A stretch of 64,000 bases of DNA, from contig NZ_JARXZC010000029.1 in the NCBI RefSeq assembly GCF_029894335.1, forward strand, positions 1 through 64,000. Direction: 5' to 3'. The position numbers were made by a program, and so were the translations under genes. The stretch comes from Kitasatospora sp. MAP5-34. Lineage in GTDB: Bacteria; Actinomycetota; Actinomycetes; Streptomycetales; Streptomycetaceae. Shown piece by piece: positions 11,379 through 21,246 of this stretch. Within the stretch, counting starts at the first letter, position 1; each line of letters starts with the position of its first letter. The notes under the pieces were generated by a model. The model saw only the letters and a list, made by a program, of their open reading frames with translations, ran no database searches and had not been told where the DNA came from.

Positions 11379-13679
11379 ATGTTCGACACTGTTCTGGTCG
11401 CCAACCGAGGCGAGATCGCGGTACGGGTGATCCGGACCCTCCGGCAACTCGGTGTCCGGTCGGTCGCCGTCCACAGCGACGCGGACGCTGACGCACCGCA
11501 CGTCCGTGAGGCCGATCTGGCCGTACGCCTCGGTCCGCCCGGGCACAGCGACAGCTCGGCGGCCGAGACCTACCTGCGTACCGACCTGATCCTGGCGGCC
11601 GCCCGCCGCGCCGGTGCGCAGGCCGTCCACCCCGGCTACGGCTTCCTTGCCGAGAACTCGGCCTTCGCCCGGGCCTGCACCGAGGCCGGCCTGACCTTCA
11701 TCGGCCCACCGCCCACGGCGGTGGAGCTGATGGGGGACAAGATCAACGCGAAGGCAGCCGTACGCACCGCCGGGGTGCCCGTCGTGCCGGGCAGCCAGGG
11801 CGACGCCCCGACCGACGCCGACCTGACGGCGGCGGCCGCCGCGATCGGTTACCCGGTTCTCCTCAAGCCGTCGGCGGGTGGTGGTGGTAAGGGGATGCGG
11901 CTGGTCCGCGACGCGGCCGATCTGCCGTCCGAGCTGGCTGCCGCCCGGCGGGTCGCCCGTACCTCCTTCGGGGACGACACGCTGCTGCTCGAGCGGTGGG
12001 TCGACCAACCCCGGCACATCGAGGTCCAGATCCTGGCCGACACCCACGGCAGGACCGTCCACCTCGGCGAGCGCGAGTGCAGCCTCCAGCGCCGGCACCA
12101 GAAACTGATCGAAGAGGCACCCTCCGTCCTGTTGAACGCGGAGACCCGCGCCGCGATGGGCGCCGCAGCCGTCCGCGCGGCCGAGGCCTGCGGCTACACC
12201 GGGGCCGGCACGGTGGAGTTCATCGTGCCGGGCATCGACCCCTCCGGGCCCACTCCCGAAGGTGTCCTGGACTTCTTCTTCATGGAGATGAACACCCGCC
12301 TCCAGGTGGAACACCCCGTCACCGAGCTGGCCATCGCGGTGGGCGCCGACACCCCGCACCCGCAACGGCTGGACCTCGTCGAATGGCAGCTCCGGATCGC
12401 GGCCGGCGAAGCCCTCCCGTTCGCCCAGTCGGACATCTCCTTCCTGGGCCACGCGATCGAGGCCCGGATCTGCGCCGAGGACCCGGACCGGGAGTTCCTG
12501 CCCACCGGCGGCCAGATCCTCTTCCTCGACGAGCCGCACGGCACCGACGTCCGCGTGGACTCAGGTGTCGCCGCCGGCACCGAGATCGGCAGCCTGTACG
12601 ACCCCATGCTGGCGAAGGTCATCGCGTACGGGCCCGACCGCCCGACCGCGCTGCGCCGCCTCCGGGCCGCCCTCGCGGACACCCGGATCCTCGGCGTGAC
12701 CACCAATACCGGTTTCCTCCGGCGGTTGCTCGCCCACCCGGACGTCGTCGCCGGCCGACTCGACACCGGCCTGGTCGAGCGGACCACCGAACAACACCCC
12801 GAATTGCTGGCCTCCCCGTACGCCCCGACCGCGAGCACTGCACCGGCTGCGAGCACTGCGCCTGCTGCGAGCACCGAGACGACCGCCACGGCTGACGTCG
12901 AGACTGCACCTCCGTCCGTCGGCTTGGACGTTCCCAGGTCGGAAACGCTCTACTACGCCGCCGCCCTGACACGGCAGCTGGCCCTGGCCCCGACCGTCGC
13001 CGCCAACGGCTGGACCGACCCGTTCTCCGTACCGTCCGGCTGGCGGCTGGGCGGCGAAGCCGCCTGGACCACCCACCGGCTCCGCCTGCCGGGCCGCGAC
13101 CCGGTCACCGTTCTCGTCCGACCTGTTGCTGTCGGCAACGTATCGGAAGCCACTGACAATTCCTCAGCCAGCACCCCTGAGCTGCAGGTTCGCCTGGCTG
13201 ACGGCCCGATTCGGACTGCTCGGGCCACCCGGACCGCAGGTCGTCTGCACCTCACCGTCGACGGCCTGCAGACCACGTTCGCACAGGCCACCGACAACAG
13301 CGCCTCCGCGGGCCCGGTGACCTGGCTCGGGATCGACGGCGACGCCTGGGCGGTACACACGTACGACCCGGTCGCCGACCGGACGTCCGCCGGAACCGCC
13401 CACCACGGCGCGCTCACCGCACCGATGCCGGGCACCGTGACGGTGGTCAAGGCCAGCCTCGGTGAGCTGGTCAAGCGTGGTCAGGCCCTACTCGTCCTGG
13501 AGGCGATGAAGATGGAACACGTCATCACCGCGCCGCACGACGGCACGGTCACCGAACTGCGGGCCACCGCCGGCGGGACGGTGGCGATGGACGAAGTACT
13601 GGCCGTCGTAACGCCCGGCGAGGAGCCGACCGCTGACGGTACGTCGGCCGAGGTCGCATCCGCCCAGGTCGCGTCATGA
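11379..13679 (+). CDS. Biotin carboxylase/BCCP (alpha) subunit of methylcrotonyl-CoA carboxylase type
   Basis: A 766-aa protein with three parts. First is an N-terminal biotin carboxylase domain (VLVANRGEIAVRVIRTLR; HPGYGFLAEN; ATP-grasp glycine loop KPSAGGGGKGM; EMNTRLQVEHPVTE). Next is a long variable middle with an Ala/Ser/Thr-rich stretch (TAPAASTA repeats) around residue 490. Last is a C-terminal biotinyl domain with EAMKMEH; the biotin-accepting lysine is residue 711 (codon 13509-13511). It carboxylates biotin using ATP and bicarbonate and passes CO2 to the beta subunit encoded just upstream. GGAGGAAC precedes the ATG. Its stop overlaps the start of the HMG-CoA lyase gene, so translation is coupled. 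The 163 bases before it hold no gene. Confidence 0.93.
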   Translation: MFDTVLVANRGEIAVRVIRTLRQLGVRSVAVHSDADADAPHVREADLAVRLGPPGHSDSSAAETYLRTDLILAAARRAGAQAVHPGYGFLAENSAFARACTEAGLTFIGPPPTAVELMGDKINAKAAVRTAGVPVVPGSQGDAPTDADLTAAAAAIGYPVLLKPSAGGGGKGMRLVRDAADLPSELAAARRVARTSFGDDTLLLERWVDQPRHIEVQILADTHGRTVHLGERECSLQRRHQKLIEEAPSVLLNAETRAAMGAAAVRAAEACGYTGAGTVEFIVPGIDPSGPTPEGVLDFFFMEMNTRLQVEHPVTELAIAVGADTPHPQRLDLVEWQLRIAAGEALPFAQSDISFLGHAIEARICAEDPDREFLPTGGQILFLDEPHGTDVRVDSGVAAGTEIGSLYDPMLAKVIAYGPDRPTALRRLRAALADTRILGVTTNTGFLRRLLAHPDVVAGRLDTGLVERTTEQHPELLASPYAPTASTAPAASTAPAASTETTATADVETAPPSVGLDVPRSETLYYAAALTRQLALAPTVAANGWTDPFSVPSGWRLGGEAAWTTHRLRLPGRDPVTVLVRPVAVGNVSEATDNSSASTPELQVRLADGPIRTARATRTAGRLHLTVDGLQTTFAQATDNSASAGPVTWLGIDGDAWAVHTYDPVADRTSAGTAHHGALTAPMPGTVTVVKASLGELVKRGQALLVLEAMKMEHVITAPHDGTVTELRATAGGTVAMDEVLAVVTPGEEPTADGTSAEVASAQVAS

Positions 13680-14704
13680 CCGCCGCCGCGCAGGAGCCGA
13701 GGAGCCAGGAGTCGGCCACCCAGCAGTCGGCCGGCCACGAGCCGGATGCCCTGGAGCTGGGGCTGCCCGAGCCCGTACCGGCACCGGATCTGCCCGCGCA
13801 GGTGCGGATCCACGAGGTCGGGCCGCGTGACGGCCTGCAGAACGAGAGCTCGCTCGTCCCCGTCGAGGTGAAGGCGGAGTTCATCGCCAGGCTCGCGGCG
13901 GCCGGGCTGCGCACGGTCGAGGCGACCAGTTTCGTCCACCCGAAGTGGGTGCCGCAGCTCGCCGACGCGGAGCAGCTGATGCCGCACCTGACCGGCCTCA
14001 CCGCCGAGTACCCCGGTCTCCGGCTGCCGGTCCTGGTACCCAACGAGCGCGGCCTCGACCGGGCGCTCGCGCACGGCGTCACCGACATCGCGGTCTTCGC
14101 CAGCGCCACCGAAACCTTCGCCCGGCGCAACCTCAACCGTTCCGCCGACGAGGTGCTGGAGATGTTCCGGCCCGTCGTACGACGGGCGGCCGAAGCGGGC
14201 GTCCCGACTCGCGGCTACCTCTCGATGTGCTTCGGCGACCCGTGGGAGGGCCCGGTACCGCTCTCCCAGGTGATCGGCTTCGGGGTTCGGTTGCTGGAGC
14301 TGGGCTGCACCGAGCTGAGCCTCGGCGACACCATCGGGGTGGCCACCGCCGGCCAGGTCACCGCGCTGCTCCAGGGCTTCGCCCGGGCGGGTGTGCCGAC
14401 CGACCGCCTCGCCGTCCACTTCCACGACACCTACGGCCAGGCGCTGGCCAACACCCTGGCGGCCCTGCGCTGCGGGGTGACCACCGTGGACGCATCGGCG
14501 GGCGGCCTGGGCGGCTGCCCGTACGCCAAGAGCGCCACCGGCAATCTCGCCACCGAGGACCTGGTCTGGATGCTGCACGGCCTGGGCATCCGGACCGGGG
14601 TCGACCTGCGGGCCCTGGTCGCCACCAGCGGCTGGATGGCGCGGCAGCTCGGCCGCCCCAGCCCCTCCCGGGCGGTCCAGGCGCTGCTCGGCGAGCCCGC
14701 CTGA
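13676..14704 (+). CDS. hmgL: Hydroxymethylglutaryl-CoA lyase
   Basis: A 342-aa DRE-TIM metallolyase that cleaves HMG-CoA to acetyl-CoA and acetoacetate, the last step of leucine degradation. VGPRDGLQNE near residue 45 supplies metal- and substrate-binding residues, HFHDTYGQALAN the metal-binding His-x-His, and GGLGGCPYAKSATGN the family's active-site cysteine loop. A 40-residue N-terminal Glu/Gln/Pro-rich extension precedes the barrel. The ATG overlaps the preceding TGA (ATGA at 13676). Its place after the carboxylase subunits supports the methylcrotonyl-CoA assignment for those genes. Confidence 0.95.
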   Translation: MTAAAQEPRSQESATQQSAGHEPDALELGLPEPVPAPDLPAQVRIHEVGPRDGLQNESSLVPVEVKAEFIARLAAAGLRTVEATSFVHPKWVPQLADAEQLMPHLTGLTAEYPGLRLPVLVPNERGLDRALAHGVTDIAVFASATETFARRNLNRSADEVLEMFRPVVRRAAEAGVPTRGYLSMCFGDPWEGPVPLSQVIGFGVRLLELGCTELSLGDTIGVATAGQVTALLQGFARAGVPTDRLAVHFHDTYGQALANTLAALRCGVTTVDASAGGLGGCPYAKSATGNLATEDLVWMLHGLGIRTGVDLRALVATSGWMARQLGRPSPSRAVQALLGEPA

Positions 14705-14885
14705 CCTGTCCGTTCCGGGTTCGCGGTCGCCCGGGCGGGCCGGTGGGCGGCCCGCCCGGTCCGTTCCGCCGCCGGTCGCTGCTTTCCCGGCCGCTGTTTC
14801 TGCCAGCCCCCGCCCTTTCCCGCCCTTCCCCCCGCCTTTCCCACGTGAGCGTCGGCCCTGCGGGCCTCGACCGAGGAGGATCACC

Positions 14886-16076
14886 ATGCTTGACCACCGC
14901 TTGGACCAGGAGCACGAGGAACTGCGCCGCACCGTGGCCGAGTTCGCCCAGGACGTGATCGCGCCGAAGATCGGCGAGTTCTACGAGCAGGGGGAGTTCC
15001 CGTACGAGATCATCCGTGAAATGGGGCGGATGGGCCTGTTCGGGCTTCCGTTCCCGGAGGAGTACGGCGGTATGGGCGGCGACTACTTCGCGCTCTGTCT
15101 CGTGCTGGAGGAACTGGCCCGGGTCGACTCCTCGGTCGCCATCACCCTGGAGGCTGCCGTCTCACTGGGCGCGATGCCGATCTACCGGTTCGGCACGGAG
15201 GAGCAGAAGCGCGAGTGGCTGCCCCGGCTGACCTCGGGCGAGATGCTGGGCGCCTTCGGCCTGACCGAGCCCGAGGGCGGCTCGGACGCCGGCGCGACCC
15301 GAACCACGGCCCGCTACGACGAGGCCACCGACGAGTGGGTGATCAACGGCACGAAGTGCTTCATCACCAACTCGGGCACGGAAATCACCGGTCTGGTCAC
15401 GGTGACGGCCCTGACCGAACCGATCGCTCGTTCGAGTGAAGGTGGCTCAGATCTCTCGCCAACTCGGGAGATCTCCTCCATCATCGTGCCTACCGGAACA
15501 CCGGGCTTCACCGTCTCGAAGAAGTACTCCAAGGTCGGGTGGAACGCCTCCGACACCCGCGAACTCTCGTTCACCGAATGCCGCGTCCCTGCGGCCAACC
15601 TCCTCGGTACGCGTGGCCGCGGCTACGCCCAATTCCTGCGAATCCTCGACGAAGGCCGTATCGCCATCGCGGCCCTGGCCACCGGCCTGGCCCAGGGTTG
15701 CGTCGACCAGTCCATCGACTACGCCGGTACACGGCGCGCCTTCGGGCGGGCGATCGGCGCCAACCAGGTGATCCAGTTCAAGCTTGCCGACATGGAGATG
15801 CGCGCCCACACCTCCCGCCTCGCCTGGCGGGACGCCGCCTCCCGGCTGCTGCACTCCGAGCCCTTCAAGAAGGAGGCCGCCATCGCCAAGCTGTTCTCCT
15901 CCGAGGCCGCCGTCGACAACGCCCGTGAGGCCACCCAGATCCACGGCGGGTACGGCTTCATGAACGAGTTCCCGGTCGCCCGATTCTGGCGCGACTGCAA
16001 GATTCTGGAGATCGGGGAGGGTACGTCCGAGGTTCAGCGGATGCTCATCGCAAGGGAGTTGGGTGTGACGTCCTGA
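14886..16076 (+). CDS. acdH: Acyl-CoA dehydrogenase (isovaleryl-CoA-type; acdH-like)
   Basis: A 396-aa FAD flavoprotein oxidising a short branched acyl-CoA to the 2-enoyl-CoA, the step that would feed the carboxylase encoded upstream. Visible signatures are the FAD/substrate loop GAFGLTEPEGGSDAGATRT, the helical CoA-binding part with RRAFGRAIGANQVIQFKLADM, and the C-terminal IHGGYGFMNEFPVARFWRDCK and EGTSEVQRMLIARELG. Length fits the family. GAGGATCACC precedes the ATG. In S. coelicolor the equivalent gene after the HMG-CoA lyase is acdH (from memory). A 181-base GC-rich gap separates it from hmgL; I see no clear terminator there, so it is probably in the same operon. Exact chain specificity is inferred from context. 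Confidence 0.92.
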   Translation: MLDHRLDQEHEELRRTVAEFAQDVIAPKIGEFYEQGEFPYEIIREMGRMGLFGLPFPEEYGGMGGDYFALCLVLEELARVDSSVAITLEAAVSLGAMPIYRFGTEEQKREWLPRLTSGEMLGAFGLTEPEGGSDAGATRTTARYDEATDEWVINGTKCFITNSGTEITGLVTVTALTEPIARSSEGGSDLSPTREISSIIVPTGTPGFTVSKKYSKVGWNASDTRELSFTECRVPAANLLGTRGRGYAQFLRILDEGRIAIAALATGLAQGCVDQSIDYAGTRRAFGRAIGANQVIQFKLADMEMRAHTSRLAWRDAASRLLHSEPFKKEAAIAKLFSSEAAVDNAREATQIHGGYGFMNEFPVARFWRDCKILEIGEGTSEVQRMLIARELGVTS

Positions 16077-16273
16077 CGCGCAGCTCCCCTCCAGCGGCGC
16101 CCTCATTCGCCGACCGTTCCAATTCCCCGTCTGCTACGACTCCCTGACCGTTCGCGAGGACCGTCGTATCGCGAGGACACGTGCCCCTCGCGATACGTCG
16201 TGCGGCCGCCCGTACGGGGACGCCGTGCGGGGACGCCGTGCGGCGCGTCGTGCACCCCGCCGATGCCACCGCG

Positions 16274-16801
16274 TCAGGGGATGACGATGACCGGTCGGTT
16301 GGCCCGGCGCGCCAACCGACCCGACACCGAACCGAACAGCTTCCCCAGGATGCCGTGGGTGCTGCCGACCACGATCGCGTCCGCCGCGTACTCCCGGCCG
16401 ACTTCCTCGATCTCGTAACAGATGTCCCCGCCACGCTCCACCAGGATCCACGGCACACCCGTGAGGTAGTCGGCACAGGCCAGTTCCAGGCCGAGGATCT
16501 CCGTCCGGTGATCCGGAAGATCGACGAAGACCGGAGGTTCGCAGCCCGCCCAGACCGTGGTCGGCAGCCGGTTGGCCACATGGACGATCACCAAGCCGCA
16601 GTGGGAGCGGCGAGCCATACCGACCGCGTACGCCAAGGCCCGCTCGCTCGACAACGACCCGTCGAACCCGACCACTACACCGTGCTGGAAGGTCGGATCA
16701 CAGGGCCGCAGCTGCTGCCCCTGAAGCGCCGGATCACCGGCCCCGCCGACCTCACCAGCCCCGCCCTGCCGACCGATCGCCGACCCCGCACCTTCCGTCA
16801 C
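16274..16801 (-). CDS. Universal stress protein family (UspA)
   Basis: A single-domain Usp of about 175 aa. After a 40-residue Gly-rich leader it reads GVVVGFDGSLSSERALAYAV, the first strand and loop of the fold. It ends with the ATP-binding signature VVGSTHGILGKLFGSVSGRLARRANRPVIVI (G-2x-G-9x-G-S), so it probably binds ATP. Family members respond to growth arrest and other stress. GTG 16801 has GGAGGG four bases upstream and gives a normal family length. An upstream ATG at 16987 would add 62 unconserved residues with no ribosome site. It converges with the acyl-CoA dehydrogenase gene; its relation to that operon is unknown. Confidence 0.85.
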   Translation of the reverse strand: MTEGAGSAIGRQGGAGEVGGAGDPALQGQQLRPCDPTFQHGVVVGFDGSLSSERALAYAVGMARRSHCGLVIVHVANRLPTTVWAGCEPPVFVDLPDHRTEILGLELACADYLTGVPWILVERGGDICYEIEEVGREYAADAIVVGSTHGILGKLFGSVSGRLARRANRPVIVIP

Positions 16802-17538
16802 GACACCCTCCGCGCGCTCTTCTCTGCTCTCGCCTCTCCGCTGTCGTGGCCTGGGCCAGCCACCGCGGACGACGTTCCGAACGAAGACGACGGCGGACCG
16901 CCGACCTGCCGGCTCCCCAGGAGAAGTCTCATAGGCCGGCCTCGCAACGTGTGCGCCGACAGATCTGGGGCGCTCAAAACCAACCATGGCTCAAAGCTCT
17001 TCGAGTGAGATGGGCCGACAGGAAAGGACGAAGCTGCCCAAGCAGCAGGCCCACCCGCGACACCGAGCCGCTCTCTGCCGAACACCACCGAATGTGACCT
17101 GCTTCCTTTCAGAGTACGACGGGGGCGGCTCGCAGCCCAGCAGTAGAGCCTTGAAACGGCAAGGATCCCGCTAACGGAGGACGCGTGCGCCACAGCTTTC
17201 GCGCCCCCGTCGCAGCGGCCGTACGCCCACTCGCCGAGGAGGTTCCCTGGAGCTTTGCCGACGCGTCCATTTCACGCAACAGGACAACCACACAACGTGA
17301 TCGGACTGTCATAGACGGTCCTGCCGACCCTTCTGCGGGCCCATAGCTCCCACAGCTCCTGCATACCGTTCCTTCTCGCCTTGCCTGTGCGCCCGCACCG
17401 GTCCCACGCTTCGCCCGGCCCCTGCGCGCCGCATCAGCTACATCCGCCACATCCGTGACGCTCCGCTTTCGGCCAGTTCGGTGCAGTCCGGACCTGTTAT
17501 TGGCAAATGCCTCATGCATAGGCCCACCCGCTGGCACC
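16802..17538. other. Long intergenic region
   Basis: About 740 bases between the divergent Usp and HAD hydrolase genes. Codon bias is absent in every frame and I find no gene or RNA. It should hold both promoters; TTATTGGCAAATGCC near 17508-17522 is the most AT-rich patch before the HAD gene. Confidence 0.4.
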
Positions 17539-18315
17539 ATGCAGCGCATGCCGCTGCTCCTGTTCGACCTCGACAACACCCTCCTGCCCCGGGACGCCGC
17601 GTACCTCGCCTGGGCACAGGACTTCCTGGAGGACCACCACCTGCCGGCCGACGACGTCAACTGGTTCGCCACCATCGACGGTGGCGGCTACGTACCGCGC
17701 AGCACGGTACTGGGCGCCGCCAAGCATCGGTACGGCCTCGACCACTCGCTGGAGTTCCTCCTCGCGCACTACCGGCGAGGCATCAACTCCCATATCCACT
17801 GTCCGCCTTCACACATCGCGGCGTTGCGCTCGGCCCGGGCAGCCGGGTGGACCCTCGGCATCGTCAGCAACGGCGGCACCCGGCCCCAGTTGGAGAAGAT
17901 CCGTCGCACCGGTCTTGTCCCGTTGGTGGACGGTTGGGTCATCTCGGAAGAAGCCAGATACCTGAAACCGGATCCTCGGATCTTCGAGATCGCCGCACAG
18001 CGCTGCGGAGTCCAGCTGACGCGTGACTGGACGTCACACGCATGGATGGTCGGCGACCACGCGCCGGCCGACATCGCGGGAGCGGAGGTGGCCGGCCTCC
18101 GCAGCGTCTGGCTCCACCACGGCCGCCCCTGGGTCGAGCCGAGCTATCGGCCGACCCTCAGCGCGACCGGCCTGCCCGAGGCGGTCGGACTCGTCCTGAC
18201 CGCACGCAATGCTCCGACGCTCCGGCCACGCTCGCACGCCGGAGTCCGCCCGCAGCTTCCCTCGTTCGCCATTGCCCCCGTCGACACCTCCAGCGTCGGC
18301 GTGGCCACTTCCTGA
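17539..18315 (+). CDS. HAD-superfamily hydrolase
   Basis: About 258 aa. Motif I, LLFDLDNTLLPRD, lies right at the N-terminus with the nucleophile Asp. Motif II is GIVSNGG, motif III is the Lys in RYLKPDPRIFEIA, and motif IV is MVGDHAPADIAGA. This is the full haloacid-dehalogenase/phosphatase set, so a phosphomonoesterase acting on a small metabolite is likely. A helical cap lies between motifs I and II. ATG 17539 (or 17548, also Met) begins just before motif I; a GTG at 17455 would add an unconserved leader. The last 50 residues are low-complexity. It lies upstream of adpA with about 1 kb between them; no functional link is evident. Confidence 0.85.
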   Translation: MQRMPLLLFDLDNTLLPRDAAYLAWAQDFLEDHHLPADDVNWFATIDGGGYVPRSTVLGAAKHRYGLDHSLEFLLAHYRRGINSHIHCPPSHIAALRSARAAGWTLGIVSNGGTRPQLEKIRRTGLVPLVDGWVISEEARYLKPDPRIFEIAAQRCGVQLTRDWTSHAWMVGDHAPADIAGAEVAGLRSVWLHHGRPWVEPSYRPTLSATGLPEAVGLVLTARNAPTLRPRSHAGVRPQLPSFAIAPVDTSSVGVATS

Positions 18316-19326
18316 GCCTCCACCCCCCGGCGCTGGAACTCGGCCGTAGTCCCCGCGGCTGCCTCCTTCGCCCTTCGCCCTCGCCCTTCACCTTCACCAG
18401 CGCTGGTGCGACGCCGTCCTGACCTACCGCCAGCGGCCGCCTCAGGTCAGCTCGACGCGCCCACCAGCGAGTCAGCCCCTGCTCCGGGCAACCCCGACCT
18501 GCGGCAGAGCGGTTCTCCGAGCAGCGTGGGCTTCCGCCCGCTCGGCGCTTCCGCCTCTCAGTGCTCCGGCATCGACCGACCAGCAGGTGGAGTCGGCGGG
18601 ACGGCCGCAGTGGCGTTGGCCTGTTCGAGCCGGCTGCGCTGCCCAGTGAGCCGACCCTGACTGCGGGGTCCGATGACACCCCGAGCGCCTTCGGCACTGC
18701 GTAGCGGGGCTCACGCGGGCGCGCGTCCGTACCGCGTGCGCCCTCTCATGAACCGCCCATTTTCAGTCAATCTCGCATCACCCTTGTCCCGTTGGGGAAA
18801 GCTGCAGCCCAGACCACCCGGTGGGGCATACGGCGTCGCGCCGCTCTCGGGCAGGCCGTGCGACAACAAGCCACCGTTGCACAGGCCCCCTTCCCAGAGG
18901 GGTCGACGGGTGCCACGCTTCGTGATCGAATGCATCACGCCAAATTGCCATGTCGACATAGCGTCGGATGGTGAACTTGTCACAACGGCAACGGTCAAAC
19001 CCAGTAGATTCGATCTTGGCGAGCAGCGCGGCACCACCACACCACACCACCGAGGGGGCTGGAGCGCCTTGAGCAGGGTGAGCAGGAGCGACACGGGTCC
19101 TGACGACGGCCAGTCACCGACCGGCCCCACAGTCCGGGTTTCCAGAAGCGCCGAGCCCGCCCCGGTCTCCCCGGCCGCTGCGGCTCGTCGATCGTCGGAG
19201 CCCAGGCAGTCGCCCCGACCGGTCAGCCAACTGCTCATCAACTCGCCATCCGGACAGTCGGCTTCCCTGTCCTACGCGCAGACCGCAGGACAGCAGACGA
19301 CCGGTCAGACGCCCTGTCAGGCCACC
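18316..19326. other. adpA upstream region
   Basis: About 1 kb with no convincing gene. From 18673 the adpA frame is open with no stop, but third-position GC is low until about 19070, so the early part looks untranslated. A TTGTCA at 18977-18982 and TAGATT at 19005-19010 are promoter-like, although the 22-base spacing is too wide for a standard pair. adpA in streptomycetes is known for a long, complex control region, including AdpA's own sites. Confidence 0.45.
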
Positions 19327-21246
19327 ATGATTCAGAGTCAGCACCAAAACCAGAGTCAGCATCAGTACCAAGGCCAGGGCCAGGGCCAGGGCCAGTCGCC
19401 CGGCCAGTGGGGCCAGCAGGCTCCCGGTCAGTTCTCGGGTCAGCACAGCCTCCCGTCGACCTCCCCGAGCGGGGCCACCGTACTGGGAGGGCAGAGTGGC
19501 GGTCCGTCAGCCGGAATCGCTCCGGCGGGCGGCGGAGCCGGGTCTTCCGGGCCGTCGACCCTGACGGTACCTCGGAAGCTGTCCGGTCGTCGGCGCCGCG
19601 AGACCGTAGCCGTCCTGATCTTCGGCGGGGCCCCTATCTTCGAGAGTTCGATCCCGCTCTCGGTCTTCGGCGTGGACCGACAGGACGCCGGGGTGCCGCG
19701 CTACCGCCTCCTGGTCTGCGCGGGCGAGGACGGCCCGCTCAGCACCACCGGCGGGCTGACCCTGACCGCGCCCTACGGCCTGGAGGCCCTCGCCCGGGCC
19801 GGTACCATCGTCGTCCCGGCCTGGCGGTCGATCTCCCAGCCGCCGCCCGTGGAGGCGATCGCGGCCCTGCGCAAGGCTCACCACGAGGGCGCGCGGATCA
19901 TCGGCCTCTGCACCGGCGCCTTCGTGCTCGCGGCGGCCGGCCTGCTGGACGGCCGCCCGGCCACGACCCACTGGATGTACGCGCCGACGCTGGCGAAGCG
20001 CTATCCGCGCGTCCACGTCGATCCGCGTGAACTGTTCGTCGACGACGGTGACGTGCTCACCTCCGCCGGGACGGCGGCGGGCATCGATCTCTGCCTGCAC
20101 GTCGTCCGGAGTGACCACGGCGCCGAGGCCGCCAACGCGCTGGCCCGCCGACTGGTGGTGCCCAGTCGGCGTGGTGGCGGTGGGCAGGCTCAGTACATCG
20201 ATCAGTCATTACCTGAGGAAATCGGCAACGATCCACTCGCCGAGGTGGTGACCTGGGCCCTGGAGAACCTCAACCAGCAGTTCGATGTGGAGGTACTGGC
20301 CGCACGCGCCTACATGAGTCGGCGCACCTTCGACCGTCGGTTCCGTACGCTCACCGGCAGCGCGCCGCTGCAGTGGCTGATCACGCAGCGGGTGCTGCAG
20401 GCGCAGCGGCTGTTGGAGACCTCGGAGCTGTCGGTCGACGATGTGGCGCGCCGTTGCGGCTTCCGTTCCCCGGTTGCCCTACGCGGCCACTTCCGCCGTC
20501 AGCTGGGGGTCTCCCCGGCTACGTACCGGACGACCTACCGGGCCCGTCGGCCCGCCCCGGGCTCCGGCGTGCCGTCGCAGGCCCACCCGGCCGACCGGCT
20601 GGCCGGTGCCCCGAACCCGGGCAACCAGAGCGGCCCGAGCAGCCCGCTCGGTCCGCTCGGCGCCCTGAATCCGCTCGGCGCCGGTGCTCCCGTCACCGGA
20701 GCAGGCGGATTCGGCGGACCCGGCGGGCCCGGCACAAGCGGCTCGGCGACGGGTCATTCCTCGACGAGCCTGCATCGGGCCGGGGCGGGTTCCCCGGGGG
20801 CGCACGGCAAGAACCGGATCCGGCCACTCGTACCCGCCCAGTCCGGGCCTGCGACCCATCGGCCGCTCCGGACACCGGACGGCCCGGGCGAGCGTTCTGC
20901 GGACGGTTCCGGCGAACGCGTACCCGCGCGAAGGTCGGGACACGGCGTCGATCGCGGCGCCGAGGGACAGCACTCCGAGCGGACGGGCCCCCCGGATCGC
21001 TCGCCGGATCGCTCGCCGGACCGGTCCTCCGAACGCTCGCCGGAGCGGGCCGTGGAGCATGCGGTCGCGGAGGAGGACGGGCACGGTCAGCCCACCGCCC
21101 GGGGGCTGGGCCAGGGCCATCGGCCGGACGGTTCGGCGCTCCCCGGCACCCGCGCCGAGGCCGACGCCGACAGCGGCGACGGGACAGCGCGGCCCGCCGG
21201 TCCCGACCGGGAGCTGTCCGCTTCGCGTGATCGCGCCGTAGGGTGA
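19327..21246 (+). CDS. adpA: AdpA (BldH), AraC-family central developmental regulator
   Basis: The conserved core (about 19570-20560) has a DJ-1/PfpI-like domain (SVFGVDRQDAGVPRYRL; LCTGAFVLAAAGLLDGRPATTHW) followed by two AraC helix-turn-helices (LAARAYMSRRTFDRRF; DDVARRCGFRSPVALRGHFRRQ). It is near-identical by eye to the AdpA I know from S. griseus and S. coelicolor. AdpA switches on morphological development and secondary metabolism. A TTA leucine codon (20209-20211) lies in the linker between the domains, the known site of bldA control. Oddly, a Gln/Gly-rich N-terminal stretch and a C-terminal extension of some 230 residues make it much longer than the usual about 400 aa. The start is uncertain: ATG 19327 is used, and TTG 19069 with GAGGGG upstream is a good rival. 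The stop overlaps the orn start. Confidence 0.93.
   Translation: MIQSQHQNQSQHQYQGQGQGQGQSPGQWGQQAPGQFSGQHSLPSTSPSGATVLGGQSGGPSAGIAPAGGGAGSSGPSTLTVPRKLSGRRRRETVAVLIFGGAPIFESSIPLSVFGVDRQDAGVPRYRLLVCAGEDGPLSTTGGLTLTAPYGLEALARAGTIVVPAWRSISQPPPVEAIAALRKAHHEGARIIGLCTGAFVLAAAGLLDGRPATTHWMYAPTLAKRYPRVHVDPRELFVDDGDVLTSAGTAAGIDLCLHVVRSDHGAEAANALARRLVVPSRRGGGGQAQYIDQSLPEEIGNDPLAEVVTWALENLNQQFDVEVLAARAYMSRRTFDRRFRTLTGSAPLQWLITQRVLQAQRLLETSELSVDDVARRCGFRSPVALRGHFRRQLGVSPATYRTTYRARRPAPGSGVPSQAHPADRLAGAPNPGNQSGPSSPLGPLGALNPLGAGAPVTGAGGFGGPGGPGTSGSATGHSSTSLHRAGAGSPGAHGKNRIRPLVPAQSGPATHRPLRTPDGPGERSADGSGERVPARRSGHGVDRGAEGQHSERTGPPDRSPDRSPDRSSERSPERAVEHAVAEEDGHGQPTARGLGQGHRPDGSALPGTRAEADADSGDGTARPAGPDRELSASRDRAVG
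20209..20211 (+). promoter_or_regulatory. TTA codon (bldA target) in adpA
   Basis: The in-frame Leu codon in QSLPEEIG is TTA. TTA codons are rare in Streptomyces and are read by the bldA tRNA; the adpA one is the classic case and its position in the interdomain linker is conserved. Confidence 0.9.
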
